From NCBI RefSeq assembly GCF_004917075.1, contig NZ_SSYB01000002.1, forward strand, positions 581,002 through 645,001: a DNA stretch of 64,000 nucleotides, written 5' to 3'. The translations under genes and the position numbers were made by a program. Below, one piece after another: positions 35,905 to 43,684 of the stretch. The notes beneath the pieces are model-generated. The model had not been told where the DNA came from and ran no database searches. It saw nothing but the letters and a program-made list of their open reading frames with translations. Position 1 is the first letter of the stretch. Every line of letters begins with the position of its first letter. This stretch comes from Geomonas edaphica. Lineage in GTDB: Bacteria; Desulfobacterota; Desulfuromonadia; Geobacterales; Geobacteraceae.

Positions 35905-37680
35905 TCACTTTTTTCTGGGCGTTCTTTTTGACGTGGCATTGTAGACCGAAACCCCGACGCTGGTAGATTGGTTTACGTTGCCTGCCGCGTCGTACGCCTT
36001 GGCTGAAAGTGTGTAGCTGCCGTTGGCGACGGTCGTGGTGTCCCAGTTGTAGCCGTAGGGCGCGGTGGTAGAGGTCGCCTGCAGCACGTTGTTCCTGTAG
36101 AACTCCACCTTGCTGACACCCACGTTGTCGCTTGCGTTGGCTGCCACCGCTACGGTCCCACTCAGCGTCGACCCGGCTAGTGGAGAGGCAAGGCTGACGG
36201 TAGGGGCGATCAGATCGTTTGACACGTTGATGGTCACGTTTTGCGACAGCCCGAGGTTGCCGGCCGCGTCGTACGCTTTCGCCGTCAGGGTGTAGATGCC
36301 GTTGGCGACACCCCTGCTGTCCCAGCTGTAGCTGTAAGGGGACATGTTGGTTGCAGAGAGAAGGGCGTTGTTCAGGTAGAACTCGACCCTGCTCACCCCC
36401 ACGTTGTCGCTGGCGCTGGCGGCGATGTTGACGGAGCCGCTCACCGTAACGTTATTGACGGGGGAGGTGAGGGATACGGTGGGGGCTGTGACATCGCTCG
36501 CCACGTTTACGGTCACGTTTGATGACTGCCCGATGTTACCCGCCGCATCGTACGCCTTGGTCATGAGCGTGTAACTCCCCGGGGGGAGGACGCTGGTGTT
36601 CCAGGAGTAGACGTAGGGGGACGTAGGTATCGTCGTCTGTAGCGCACCGTTCACGTAAAACTCGACCTTTGTCACGCCGACGTTGTCCGTGGCATCGGCG
36701 GTGACCGAGACCGTACCTGCCACCGTCACCGAGTTAGAGGGGGAGGTGATGGTGGTCGTAGGGGGCTGCGTCTCGGCGACCGTCACCACATTCGAGTAGG
36801 CGCTCTCCTCGCCGGCTGCGTTATAGGCGGTGACGGCGAAACTGTAGGAGTGGGAAGAATCGAGGTTGGATATCGTGGCAGCGGTGAGGTTTTGCACGTC
36901 AACCGGCGCCGGTCCCTGGAAGGGCTGCGTCGAGGAGTCCGGTTGGTAGTGCACCTTGTAACCGACGACACTGGCATCGGTGGAGGGGTCCCACTGCAGC
37001 GACACCGAGGAGGCGGAGGCCGCGCTGCTCATCCCCATTGACATGATGGCGGCGATGACCGCGTTCACGCACATCTTTTGGAGGCGTACCGCGCGGTTAA
37101 TTTCGCTCCTATGCAGGTACCCTTCGGAGACGAGGATGTCACCGAGTTTCTTGCCGGTTTGCCCCTGCTTGGTGAGGGCCAGCTCCAACTGGTCTCGCGT
37201 GATGTGGCCGGTAGCGACAAGCAGTTCGCCAAGCCTCAGTGGGGTGCCTGCAGGGGTTCGCTGGTTCTTCTGCCAGTCGAGAAGCCCGTGCAACTGCATC
37301 TCGGTTAGCATCCCCAGGCGCATGAAGACCTCGCCAAGACGATCTCCACTTCGCTTCTGCTCGGAGATCGCCTGATCGAGCTGCTGCGCTGTTATTCGCC
37401 CCGACTGCACCAGCAGGGCACCCAGAAGCTGCCGGTCGCCGGCGGCTAGCTTGACCGCGTCCTCAATCTGGTTTAGGTGCTGTTGGATGGAGAGCGGGGC
37501 CGCCACGTCTTCCGGCCTCAACACCCCCATCCTGACCAGGACCCCGCCGAGGAGCTCGCGGGTCGCTTGTTGCTCCCGAAGGGCTTGCTGCAGGGAGCGC
37601 TTCGACACGAACTTGCCGTCAAGCAGTATCTGGCCAAGCGCGCGTCTGGAAATCCTTTGAAACAGGTTTGGGCTCTGCAT
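35905..37680 (-). CDS. Six MshEN-like repeats fused to FnIII and Ig-like secreted domains
   Basis: The 591-residue protein starts at 37680 (AAGGAG 7 nt upstream). Residues 14-201 hold six 24-residue units of the form xLGxxLVxxGxhxxxxLxxALxxQ, at 14-37, 43-66, 85-108, 114-137, 149-172 and 178-201. This is the pattern of the MshEN/GspE N-terminal c-di-GMP-binding module. Residues 203-223 (MCVNAVIAAIMSMGMSSAASA) look like an internal signal or anchor. Residues 226-310 are FnIII, then three Ig-like repeats run to about 580, each with DNVGVxKVEFYxNN and KAYDAAGN. No ribosome site precedes the internal ATG at 37074, so one fused protein is likely. Confidence 0.8.
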   Translation of the reverse strand: MQSPNLFQRISRRALGQILLDGKFVSKRSLQQALREQQATRELLGGVLVRMGVLRPEDVAAPLSIQQHLNQIEDAVKLAAGDRQLLGALLVQSGRITAQQLDQAISEQKRSGDRLGEVFMRLGMLTEMQLHGLLDWQKNQRTPAGTPLRLGELLVATGHITRDQLELALTKQGQTGKKLGDILVSEGYLHRSEINRAVRLQKMCVNAVIAAIMSMGMSSAASASSVSLQWDPSTDASVVGYKVHYQPDSSTQPFQGPAPVDVQNLTAATISNLDSSHSYSFAVTAYNAAGEESAYSNVVTVAETQPPTTTITSPSNSVTVAGTVSVTADATDNVGVTKVEFYVNGALQTTIPTSPYVYSWNTSVLPPGSYTLMTKAYDAAGNIGQSSNVTVNVASDVTAPTVSLTSPVNNVTVSGSVNIAASASDNVGVSRVEFYLNNALLSATNMSPYSYSWDSRGVANGIYTLTAKAYDAAGNLGLSQNVTINVSNDLIAPTVSLASPLAGSTLSGTVAVAANASDNVGVSKVEFYRNNVLQATSTTAPYGYNWDTTTVANGSYTLSAKAYDAAGNVNQSTSVGVSVYNATSKRTPRKK

Positions 37681-37848
37681 GATCAGCTCCTTTCTATGGA
37701 GAGTGGCACCGTCTCGCTCTGCAGTGGCGTTCTTCAGACATGCGCCTAAAAATGGTGCGAGTTCGAAATGCTCAGTCGGGATGACGTCGCTTCCTTCACT
37801 GGCGGCTATGTACAGTCTAGATGCTTTTCATCCAGCTGCAATGCCATT

Positions 37849-37877
37849 ATTTTTTATATTTTCTGTCGGTTTGTCAA
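37849..37877 (-). promoter_or_regulatory. Possible sigma-70 promoter for the minus-strand pair
   Basis: The minus strand carries TTGACA (37877-37872), a 17-nt spacer and AAAAAT (37854-37849) in a strongly AT-rich stretch. It lies about 170 nt before the 37680 start. The -10 is poor, so this is tentative. The rest of the 310-bp intergenic region shows no other clear site. Confidence 0.35.
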
Positions 37878-37990
37878 GCAATTAGCGAACTGATACTCTC
37901 TGTCTGATGAGGCTGTGCTTGTTTCGTCTGCACGAGTGCCATTCATTGATTCAGATTGCATAATCTTCATTGTCCCTCTATATTTCATGC

Positions 37991-39079
37991 ATGATTAAGG
38001 TATGTCACATAATCTCTGGGGACCTTTGGGCTGGTGCTGAGGTCATGACCTCCAACCTTTTGAAAGAGCTTGCCAGGAACCCCGAACTCCGACTTGATGT
38101 CCTGCTGCTCAACGAGGGGAGGCTTGCTTCCGAACTAAGGAGCGCCGGCCTTACCGTAACGGTGCTGGACGAGAACCGTCACGGCTTTAGGTCCCTGCTG
38201 AGGCAGGTGCGCGCTCGCCTGGAGAAAGGTGCTTTTCAACTGATCCACTCGCACCGCTACAAGGAGAACCTACTCGCGTTTTTGGGTAACATAGGGGGGA
38301 AAGCGCGCTTGATCGCCACACTGCACGGCCTCCCTGAGCCGTGCGGGACGGCGCGTCCGGTGCACGCACTAAAGGCGCGTGCAAACTTCTTCTTGATGCG
38401 CCACTTCTTCGACCGCACGGTAGCCGTCTCCGAGGATATCCGGGAGCATCTGGTCGGCAGATTGGATTTCCCCGGCAGCAGGGTGGCCGTGGTGCATAAC
38501 GGGATACCAGTCCTCTCGCACCGTGGTATCCACAAAAAAGATGCAGGGTTCTGCATCGGATCTTCAGGCCGGCTTGTTGACGTAAAGGATTACCCTCTTA
38601 TGGTGGAGGTGGCAAGTCTCGTGTGTCATGAGCGCGACGTGGCTTTTCGGTTGGCAGGGGAGGGCCCCTGCCGCGAAGAGATACTCGCAGCCGTCATGCG
38701 CCACGGGCTGGAAGATCGCTTCATCCTAACCGGGCATCTCGACCACATGGAAGGCTTCTACCAGGCGCTCGACCTCTACCTCAACACCTCGCGGCACGAG
38801 GGGGTCCCCATGACCATCCTGGAGGCCATGGCCTGCGGTGTGCCGATTGTAGCTCCCGCGGTAGGTGGAATCGGCGAGATCGTTACAGATGGTGTCGAGG
38901 GACTGCTGGCCGAGGGAAGAGAGCCTGCCGCTTTGGCCAGACGCTGCATACAACTGCTGGACAACGCTCAGTTGCGCAAAGAAATGTCACTTTCCGCGCA
39001 TCGCAGGGCTATTTCTGAATTCTCTGTGGAACGGATGGCAGAGAACTATCACAGAATCTACCGGGAACTCCTGGCCTGA
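37991..39079 (+). CDS. Family 4 glycosyltransferase
   Basis: ATG 37991 gives MIKVCHIISGDLWAGAEVM, a normal GT4 opening; the ORF could extend to a TTG at 37970, but neither start has a strong ribosome site. The 362-residue protein has SHRYKENLLAFLGNIG, VAVVHNGIPVL, IGSSGRLVDVKDYPLMVEVA, and NTSRHEGVPMTILEAMACGVPIVAPAVGGI. It resumes the plus-strand glycan gene run after the inserted minus-strand pair. Confidence 0.9.
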   Translation: MIKVCHIISGDLWAGAEVMTSNLLKELARNPELRLDVLLLNEGRLASELRSAGLTVTVLDENRHGFRSLLRQVRARLEKGAFQLIHSHRYKENLLAFLGNIGGKARLIATLHGLPEPCGTARPVHALKARANFFLMRHFFDRTVAVSEDIREHLVGRLDFPGSRVAVVHNGIPVLSHRGIHKKDAGFCIGSSGRLVDVKDYPLMVEVASLVCHERDVAFRLAGEGPCREEILAAVMRHGLEDRFILTGHLDHMEGFYQALDLYLNTSRHEGVPMTILEAMACGVPIVAPAVGGIGEIVTDGVEGLLAEGREPAALARRCIQLLDNAQLRKEMSLSAHRRAISEFSVERMAENYHRIYRELLA

Positions 39080-39092
39080 CACGGAGCATAGC

Positions 39093-40223
39093 ATGCCCTT
39101 TATCCTGTATTTACTCCTCTTTCTAGTTTTCTATGCCTACTTCGGTTACCCCATTTCCCTGTTCCTGCTTTTCCTGTTTCGTCGCCGGGATGTAGCGAAG
39201 GCTCCCATCACGCCGTCGGTGACCTTCATCATTACCGCATTCAACGAGGAAAAGCGCATCAGGGAGAAGCTCGAAAACACGGTGGCGCTAGACTATCCTC
39301 CGGAGCTGTTGCAGGTGCTGGTCGCCTCCGACGGCTCTACCGACTGCACCAACGATATAGTTCTGGAATATGCAGATCGAGGCATCACCCTTTTGGAGGT
39401 GAAGGAGCGCGGCGGCAAGGAGAATGCACAGAAGGAGGCGGTGGCCATCGCCCGGGGGGACATCCTGATCTTTTCCGACACCGCGACCATTATCCAGCCT
39501 GAAAGCCTCTACCGGATTACCGCCAACTTCGCCGACCCCTCCATCGGCTGCGTGAGCAGTGTGGACCGGGTTGTCGGGCGGGATGGAAAGCCTTGCGGCG
39601 AGGGGGCCTACGTGCGCTACGAGATGTGGCTTCGCGACCTGGAGGGGAGGGTGAATTCCTTGGTCGGGCTGAGCGGCTCTTTCTTCGCAGCAAGGAAGGA
39701 GGTTTGCCGCGACTTCTCACCGAACATGCAGAGCGACTTCAGAACCCTTTTGAACAGCATGAGACTGGGGCTGCGCGGAGTGGGGGACACAGAGGTGGTT
39801 GGCCTGTATCAAGACGTGGCCGACAGCAGCCGCGAGTTCGACCGCAAGGTCAGGACTGTCCTGCGGGGAATAACCGTTTTTTTCAAAAATCTGGAATTTC
39901 TGAACCCGTTTCGCTATGGCTTCTTCGCTTACCAGTTTTGCTGCCATAAGCTGCTGCGCTGGCTGGTACCCTTTTTCCTGATGGCGGCACTGCTGATCAA
40001 CGCCTTTCTTGCACCTTTCTCACCGCTGTACCTTTTCCTATTTCTGCTCCAGTGCAGCTTCTATCTTCTGGCCGTTGCCGGATGGAAAAGCCCCATCATG
40101 GCCCGCCGCCTTGCCGTAAAGCTGCCCCTTTACTTTGCCATGGTGAACCTGGCCATCGCCGTCGCCTGGGTACGCTATCTGCGTGGTAATCGCCTGGTGA
40201 TGTGGACCCCCTCAGAGAGATGA
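39093..40223 (+). CDS. Membrane-bound family 2 glycosyltransferase
   Basis: ATG 39093 follows GGAG by 6 nt. The 376-residue protein has a first membrane helix (FILYLLLFLVFYAYFGYPISLF) and a GT2 domain: VTFIITAFNEEKRIREKLEN, VLVASDGSTDCTNDIV and DILIFSDTATI. Two to three C-terminal helices follow (near LVPFFLMAALLINAFL). This is the layout of processive or membrane-anchored GT2 enzymes. It probably works on lipid-linked acceptors at the inner membrane. Confidence 0.9.
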   Translation: MPFILYLLLFLVFYAYFGYPISLFLLFLFRRRDVAKAPITPSVTFIITAFNEEKRIREKLENTVALDYPPELLQVLVASDGSTDCTNDIVLEYADRGITLLEVKERGGKENAQKEAVAIARGDILIFSDTATIIQPESLYRITANFADPSIGCVSSVDRVVGRDGKPCGEGAYVRYEMWLRDLEGRVNSLVGLSGSFFAARKEVCRDFSPNMQSDFRTLLNSMRLGLRGVGDTEVVGLYQDVADSSREFDRKVRTVLRGITVFFKNLEFLNPFRYGFFAYQFCCHKLLRWLVPFFLMAALLINAFLAPFSPLYLFLFLLQCSFYLLAVAGWKSPIMARRLAVKLPLYFAMVNLAIAVAWVRYLRGNRLVMWTPSER

Positions 40224-40840
40224 AGCCGGCTTGCCTGAAACTCTTCGCCGTACTTTTAAGCGGATTTCTGATCTTTGCGGTCATCCCTTCGTTTTCGGCA
40301 GTACGGGCTCTTCTCGCCGCCCCCCTGTTCATAACCGAAACGGCAGCGTCTGGCGATGCTTGCTACGTACTGGCTGGCGGGGAGACCGTGTGGGAGCGAC
40401 TGAACGCTGCCGCCGACCTGGTGCACCTGGGAAGGGTCCCGAGCATTTACCTTATGGATAACCCTGCCCGGGACCAGTACAACGTGCGGGAGGGACGCTC
40501 CTGGAGCAGGGGGCGCTGGTACGTCGATTACCTCGTCTGGCGCGGAGTGCCGGCAGAGCGGATCAGGGTCATCCCGGCTGCGGAAGGTTTCTTCGGCACG
40601 CGTACAGAGGCTGCGAACCTAGCCTCACATCTTGATGTCGGAGTCCGCCAGGTGGTGATCGTGAGCTCGGCTCCGCACATGCGACGGGCGCTTATGGCCT
40701 TCCGGGATGCCCTCCCCGCAACGGTAGCTGTTGTTCCCTACGCGGCCACCGAACTGCGTCGCAGTCAGGAACTCTGCCATCCCCTGTGGATCGAATACGT
40801 GAAGTTGGCGGTATATAGCGTGATGTCCCGGTGGAGGTAG
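40220..40840 (+). CDS. YdcF/SanA-like (DUF218) membrane-anchored protein
   Basis: ATGA overlap with the GT2 gene. The 206-residue protein has one N-terminal helix (LKLFAVLLSGFLIFAVIPSF) and a DUF218 domain: CYVLAGGETVWERLNAAADLVHLGRVPSIYLM, GVPAERIRVIPAAEGFFGTRTEAANL and VVIVSSAPHMRRALMAFR. Members act near cell-envelope polysaccharide assembly, but the reaction is not settled. It closes the glycan operon before the riboswitch region. Confidence 0.85.
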   Translation: MKPACLKLFAVLLSGFLIFAVIPSFSAVRALLAAPLFITETAASGDACYVLAGGETVWERLNAAADLVHLGRVPSIYLMDNPARDQYNVREGRSWSRGRWYVDYLVWRGVPAERIRVIPAAEGFFGTRTEAANLASHLDVGVRQVVIVSSAPHMRRALMAFRDALPATVAVVPYAATELRRSQELCHPLWIEYVKLAVYSVMSRWR

Positions 40841-40866
40841 AGCTTCAATCCTTATTTGTGAATAAT

Positions 40867-40880
40867 GTGATCCGGATCAC
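40867..40880. promoter_or_regulatory. Crp/Fnr-type palindrome upstream of riboswitch 1
   Basis: GTGATCCGGATCAC is a perfect 14-bp palindrome. With one more base on each side it fits TGTGA-N6-TCACA at all but one position. Its centre is about 41 bp before the likely transcription start near 40915, typical of class II activation. A Crp/Fnr-family gene lies 3.6 kb away at 44441-45169. Confidence 0.5.
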
Positions 40881-40920
40881 TGCAGCAGCCGTTAAATTTG
40901 ATTAAAGAAGGAGCACAATT

Positions 40921-41035
40921 AGGTACACGACAATACTAAACCATCCGCGAGGGTGGGACGGAAAGCCTATTGGGTCTCTCTGAGATAGCCGGGTCGCCGA
41001 AATGCCTGCACTACAGGTCGGTGTCCGGTTTTTTT
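40921..41035 (+). ncRNA. GEMM-Ib (cGAMP-type) riboswitch 1 with terminator
   Basis: The aptamer (about 40921-41006) has the GEMM-I core: ACTAAACCATCC-GCGA-GGGTGGGACGGAAAGCC, then the second hairpin and GCCGGGTCGCCGAAATGCC. Aligned to the Vibrio Vc2 aptamer, position 20 is A rather than G, the change linked to 3',3'-cGAMP preference in Geobacter. A terminator (40989-41035) reuses the aptamer's 3' strand, pairing CCGG with CCGG around a CCTG/CAGG hairpin, then seven T. Ligand binding should block the terminator, so an ON switch is predicted. It controls the FnIII/Ig gene at 41076. Confidence 0.9.
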
Positions 41036-41075
41036 GTGTCTTGAGCACGGGCTCCGCCTCTCGTGGAGGTCCGTG

Positions 41076-42212
41076 TTGAAAACCAAGCGCGTTCTGCAGC
41101 TCCTACTCCCCTTGTTTTTGATTCCTGCCGCAGCTTTTCCCTCAACGGTGAGCCTCCAGTGGGACCCGTCCACCGATCCTGACCTCGCCGGTTATCGTGT
41201 TTACTACCAGGCCAACTCCTCAGCACTCCCCTTTGCTGGAAGCGGTGCAGTCGAAGGTTCGGCCCCCGTGAGCGTCTCCACCAGCACCACCGCTTCCATC
41301 AGCGGCCTCGACCCAGGCAGCTCCTACTATTTCGCCGTCACCGCCTACAACTCGAGCGGCGTAGAAAGTGCCTATTCCAACGTGGTACAGGTAAAAGAGA
41401 TGGTCCCGCCGGTGGTGGATATCGCCGTCTCGTCACCAACTACCACCCTGAGCGGTGCGGTCTCCGTAGTCGTCGACGCTCAGGACAACGTGGGCGTCAC
41501 GAAGGTCGAGATCTACGTGGACAACACGCTGCTCGGAGCTGGAAGCTCAGCACCTTGTACGTTCAACTGGCAGACCGCCTCTATGCCCCCGGGGCAGTAC
41601 ACCCTCTCGGCCAAGGCCTACGATGCCGCCGGCAACGTCGGGACCACGGAAAAGGTCGTCTACGTCGCGGGTGACACGTCAGTCCCGATGGTCACCATTT
41701 CGGCTCCCGCCAACAACAAGCAAGTCAGCGGCACCGTCACCGTGACGGCAGGCGCCACCGATAACATCGGCGTCACATCTTTTGCTCTTTACGACAACTC
41801 AAGCCTCATATACGCGGCGAACCAGGGCGCTATCAGCTATAACTGGAACACGGTAGCCGCCGGCAACGGGAGTCACACCTTGGTTGCAATTGCCTCCGAT
41901 GCCGCCGGAAATGCGGGTTCCGCCAGCGTGACCCTAAACGTCGCCAACGATGTTGTTGCTCCGACCGTTAACCTGATGCTGCCTTCCTCGCCGTATCTCA
42001 AAAACGCCAATCTGAAGGTGGCAGCGTCGGCCCAGGACAACGTGGCTGTAGTCCGGATGGAGGTCTATCTGGACGGCGTTTTGCTGTTGGGGACCAACTC
42101 TGGTTCCATTAGCGCGGCGACCAAGCTCGGCTCCGGATCACATACCGTCACGGTCGCTGCCTATGATGCCGCCGGAAACAAGGGGACAAAGACGATGAGT
42201 GTGTCGCGGTAG
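41076..42212 (+). CDS. Secreted FnIII/Ig-repeat protein under riboswitch 1
   Basis: The start is a TTG at 41076, 6 nt after GGAGG; GTG one codon earlier is possible. The 378-residue product has a signal peptide (MKTKRVLQLLLPLFLIPAAAF). An FnIII domain follows (VSLQWDPSTDPDLAGYRVYYQ...YFAVTAYNSSGVESAYSNVV), then about three Ig-like repeats with DNVGVTKVEIYVDN and KAYDAAGN-type ends. It is a paralogue of the genes at 42521 and 35905. No anchor or sorting tail is visible, so it is probably released or held by partners. Confidence 0.85.
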   Translation: MKTKRVLQLLLPLFLIPAAAFPSTVSLQWDPSTDPDLAGYRVYYQANSSALPFAGSGAVEGSAPVSVSTSTTASISGLDPGSSYYFAVTAYNSSGVESAYSNVVQVKEMVPPVVDIAVSSPTTTLSGAVSVVVDAQDNVGVTKVEIYVDNTLLGAGSSAPCTFNWQTASMPPGQYTLSAKAYDAAGNVGTTEKVVYVAGDTSVPMVTISAPANNKQVSGTVTVTAGATDNIGVTSFALYDNSSLIYAANQGAISYNWNTVAAGNGSHTLVAIASDAAGNAGSASVTLNVANDVVAPTVNLMLPSSPYLKNANLKVAASAQDNVAVVRMEVYLDGVLLLGTNSGSISAATKLGSGSHTVTVAAYDAAGNKGTKTMSVSR

Positions 42213-42271
42213 TGCCAGCGCGGCTGCGCGGCTAAAGGTTCGGTTTTTAGTCGCTTTCTTCAAAAAAACTG

Positions 42272-42300
42272 TTGCTTTTCTCTTATGAATCAAATACTAT
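42272..42300 (+). promoter_or_regulatory. Likely sigma-70 promoter of riboswitch 2
   Basis: TTGCTT (42272-42277), 17-nt spacer, TACTAT (42295-42300). A start near 42307 would place the whole aptamer, which begins about 42344, in the leader RNA. Confidence 0.45.
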
Positions 42301-42343
42301 CCGCACCCGATGGAGGGGTTTCCCATCCAGCTAAAATGAATAT

Positions 42344-42459
42344 AGGTACACGATAATACTAAACCATCCGCGAGGATGGGACGGAAAGCCTACAGGGTCT
42401 CTCTGAGACAGCCGGGTCGCCGAAATGCCAAGTACTGGTGTCGCGGTCCCGGCTTTTTT
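42344..42459 (+). ncRNA. GEMM-Ib (cGAMP-type) riboswitch 2 with terminator
   Basis: The sequence is nearly the same as riboswitch 1 in the core. The first stem shows CCATCC-GCGA-GGATGG where copy 1 has GGGTGG, a U-G to U-A change that keeps the stem paired. Position 20 is again A. The terminator uses GCCGGG (42411-42416), part of the aptamer, paired with CCCGGC (42448-42453) and followed by six T. This mutually exclusive layout predicts transcription ON with ligand. It controls the gene at 42521. Confidence 0.9.
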
Positions 42460-42520
42460 CATTTCCTTATCACTCCTTCCGAAAAAGGCGTACGGCCGAG
42501 GCCTGTCATTGGGAGTGATT

Positions 42521-43654
42521 ATGCTATTGAATGGAAAAGCCAACACCTTTTCCGCCCTTTCCGCCTTGTTGTCAGTTGCAATTCTACTCATCGTTGCCCC
42601 TGCCACCGCTCTTGCCACTGATGTCTCGCTAGCCTGGGACCCAAGCCCCGACCCCGATCTCGCAGGGTATCGCATCTATTACCAGGCGAACTCGGGCGCC
42701 CTTCCTTTCCAGGGGACCGGCGCCATCGAGGGGAACGCCCCTGTAGACGGCAGGAATAGCACCACCGCGAAGATAAGTGGGCTAGACCCGGCCAACTCTT
42801 ATTATTTCGCGGTGACCGCCTACAACTCCTCTGGTGCCGAGAGCGTCTACTCCAACATCGTCTCCGTGCCGGAGACGCTCCCCCCGACGGTCAGCATAAC
42901 GTCCCCTGTCAATAACGACGCAGTCTCCGGGACGGTGACGGTGACCGCTTCGGCCACCGACAACGCCGGCATCGCAAGGGTGCAGTTCCTGGTGAACGGG
43001 GTACCGGTCTTCGAGACGGCCAAGGCCCCCTACAGCTTCGCCTGGAACGTCGCCTCCCTGGCCAAGGGAAGCTACGACCTCGCAGCCAGGGCCGTCGATG
43101 TCTCTGGCAACGAGGCGGTATCTAAAGCAGTCACCGTTTCGGTGCCGGGGGACGTGATCTCCCCCACTGTGTCTCTTGTCACCCCGTCACCGGCCAATGC
43201 CGTTTGCGGTACTGTCTCCGTCTCCGCCAGCGCAAAGGACGATGTCGGGGTCGCAAGGCTGGAGCTGTACCTCGACGGAACGTCCGTTTACAGCGGAGCC
43301 CAAAGCTCGGTGAGCTTCGACTTCAACAGCACACTGGCTGCCAACGGAAGCCATATCGTGAGCGCCCGGGCCTACGATGCGGCCGGCAACATCGGCTCAG
43401 CGTCGGCCACCTTCTCGGTCTACAACGCCGTCAAGCTCACCGACCCGACCCCGCCTGCAACGGTCTCAGCACCCCTCACCATAGCGGACGCTCAGCTCGC
43501 GCTGCAGATCGCCTCGAACCAGGTTACCCCAGGGAGCGAGGAGCTTTTGCGCCTGGACCTCGCCCCCTACGTGAACGGCGTGTCGCAGCCCAACGGCAGG
43601 ATCGATACCGGCGATATCGTGGTGATTCTCTCGCTGCTTACGGGGAGGATCTAG
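42521..43654 (+). CDS. Secreted FnIII/Ig protein with dockerin-like C-terminus, under riboswitch 2
   Basis: ATG 42521 follows GGGAG by 5 nt. The 377-residue product has a signal peptide (about residues 1-30, ending ATALA), an FnIII domain (VSLAWDPSPDPDLAGYRIYYQ), two Ig-like repeats, and a C-terminal 65-residue segment. That segment (LTIADAQLALQIA ... LDLAPYVNGVSQPNGRIDTGDIVVILSLLTG) looks like a dockerin-like helix/Ca-loop pair. The following lipoprotein carries a cohesin-like domain, so the two may bind each other. Confidence 0.82.
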   Translation: MLLNGKANTFSALSALLSVAILLIVAPATALATDVSLAWDPSPDPDLAGYRIYYQANSGALPFQGTGAIEGNAPVDGRNSTTAKISGLDPANSYYFAVTAYNSSGAESVYSNIVSVPETLPPTVSITSPVNNDAVSGTVTVTASATDNAGIARVQFLVNGVPVFETAKAPYSFAWNVASLAKGSYDLAARAVDVSGNEAVSKAVTVSVPGDVISPTVSLVTPSPANAVCGTVSVSASAKDDVGVARLELYLDGTSVYSGAQSSVSFDFNSTLAANGSHIVSARAYDAAGNIGSASATFSVYNAVKLTDPTPPATVSAPLTIADAQLALQIASNQVTPGSEELLRLDLAPYVNGVSQPNGRIDTGDIVVILSLLTGRI

Positions 43655-43684
43655 ATGGTGAGCACTGGATTGTGGAGGGAAGCG

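Noticed and set aside
43655..43684. ATG 43655 as the start of the cohesin-like lipoprotein.
   Set aside because: It would add ten residues before the signal peptide; ATG 43685 has its own GGAGG and gives a normal lipoprotein signal. It remains possible.
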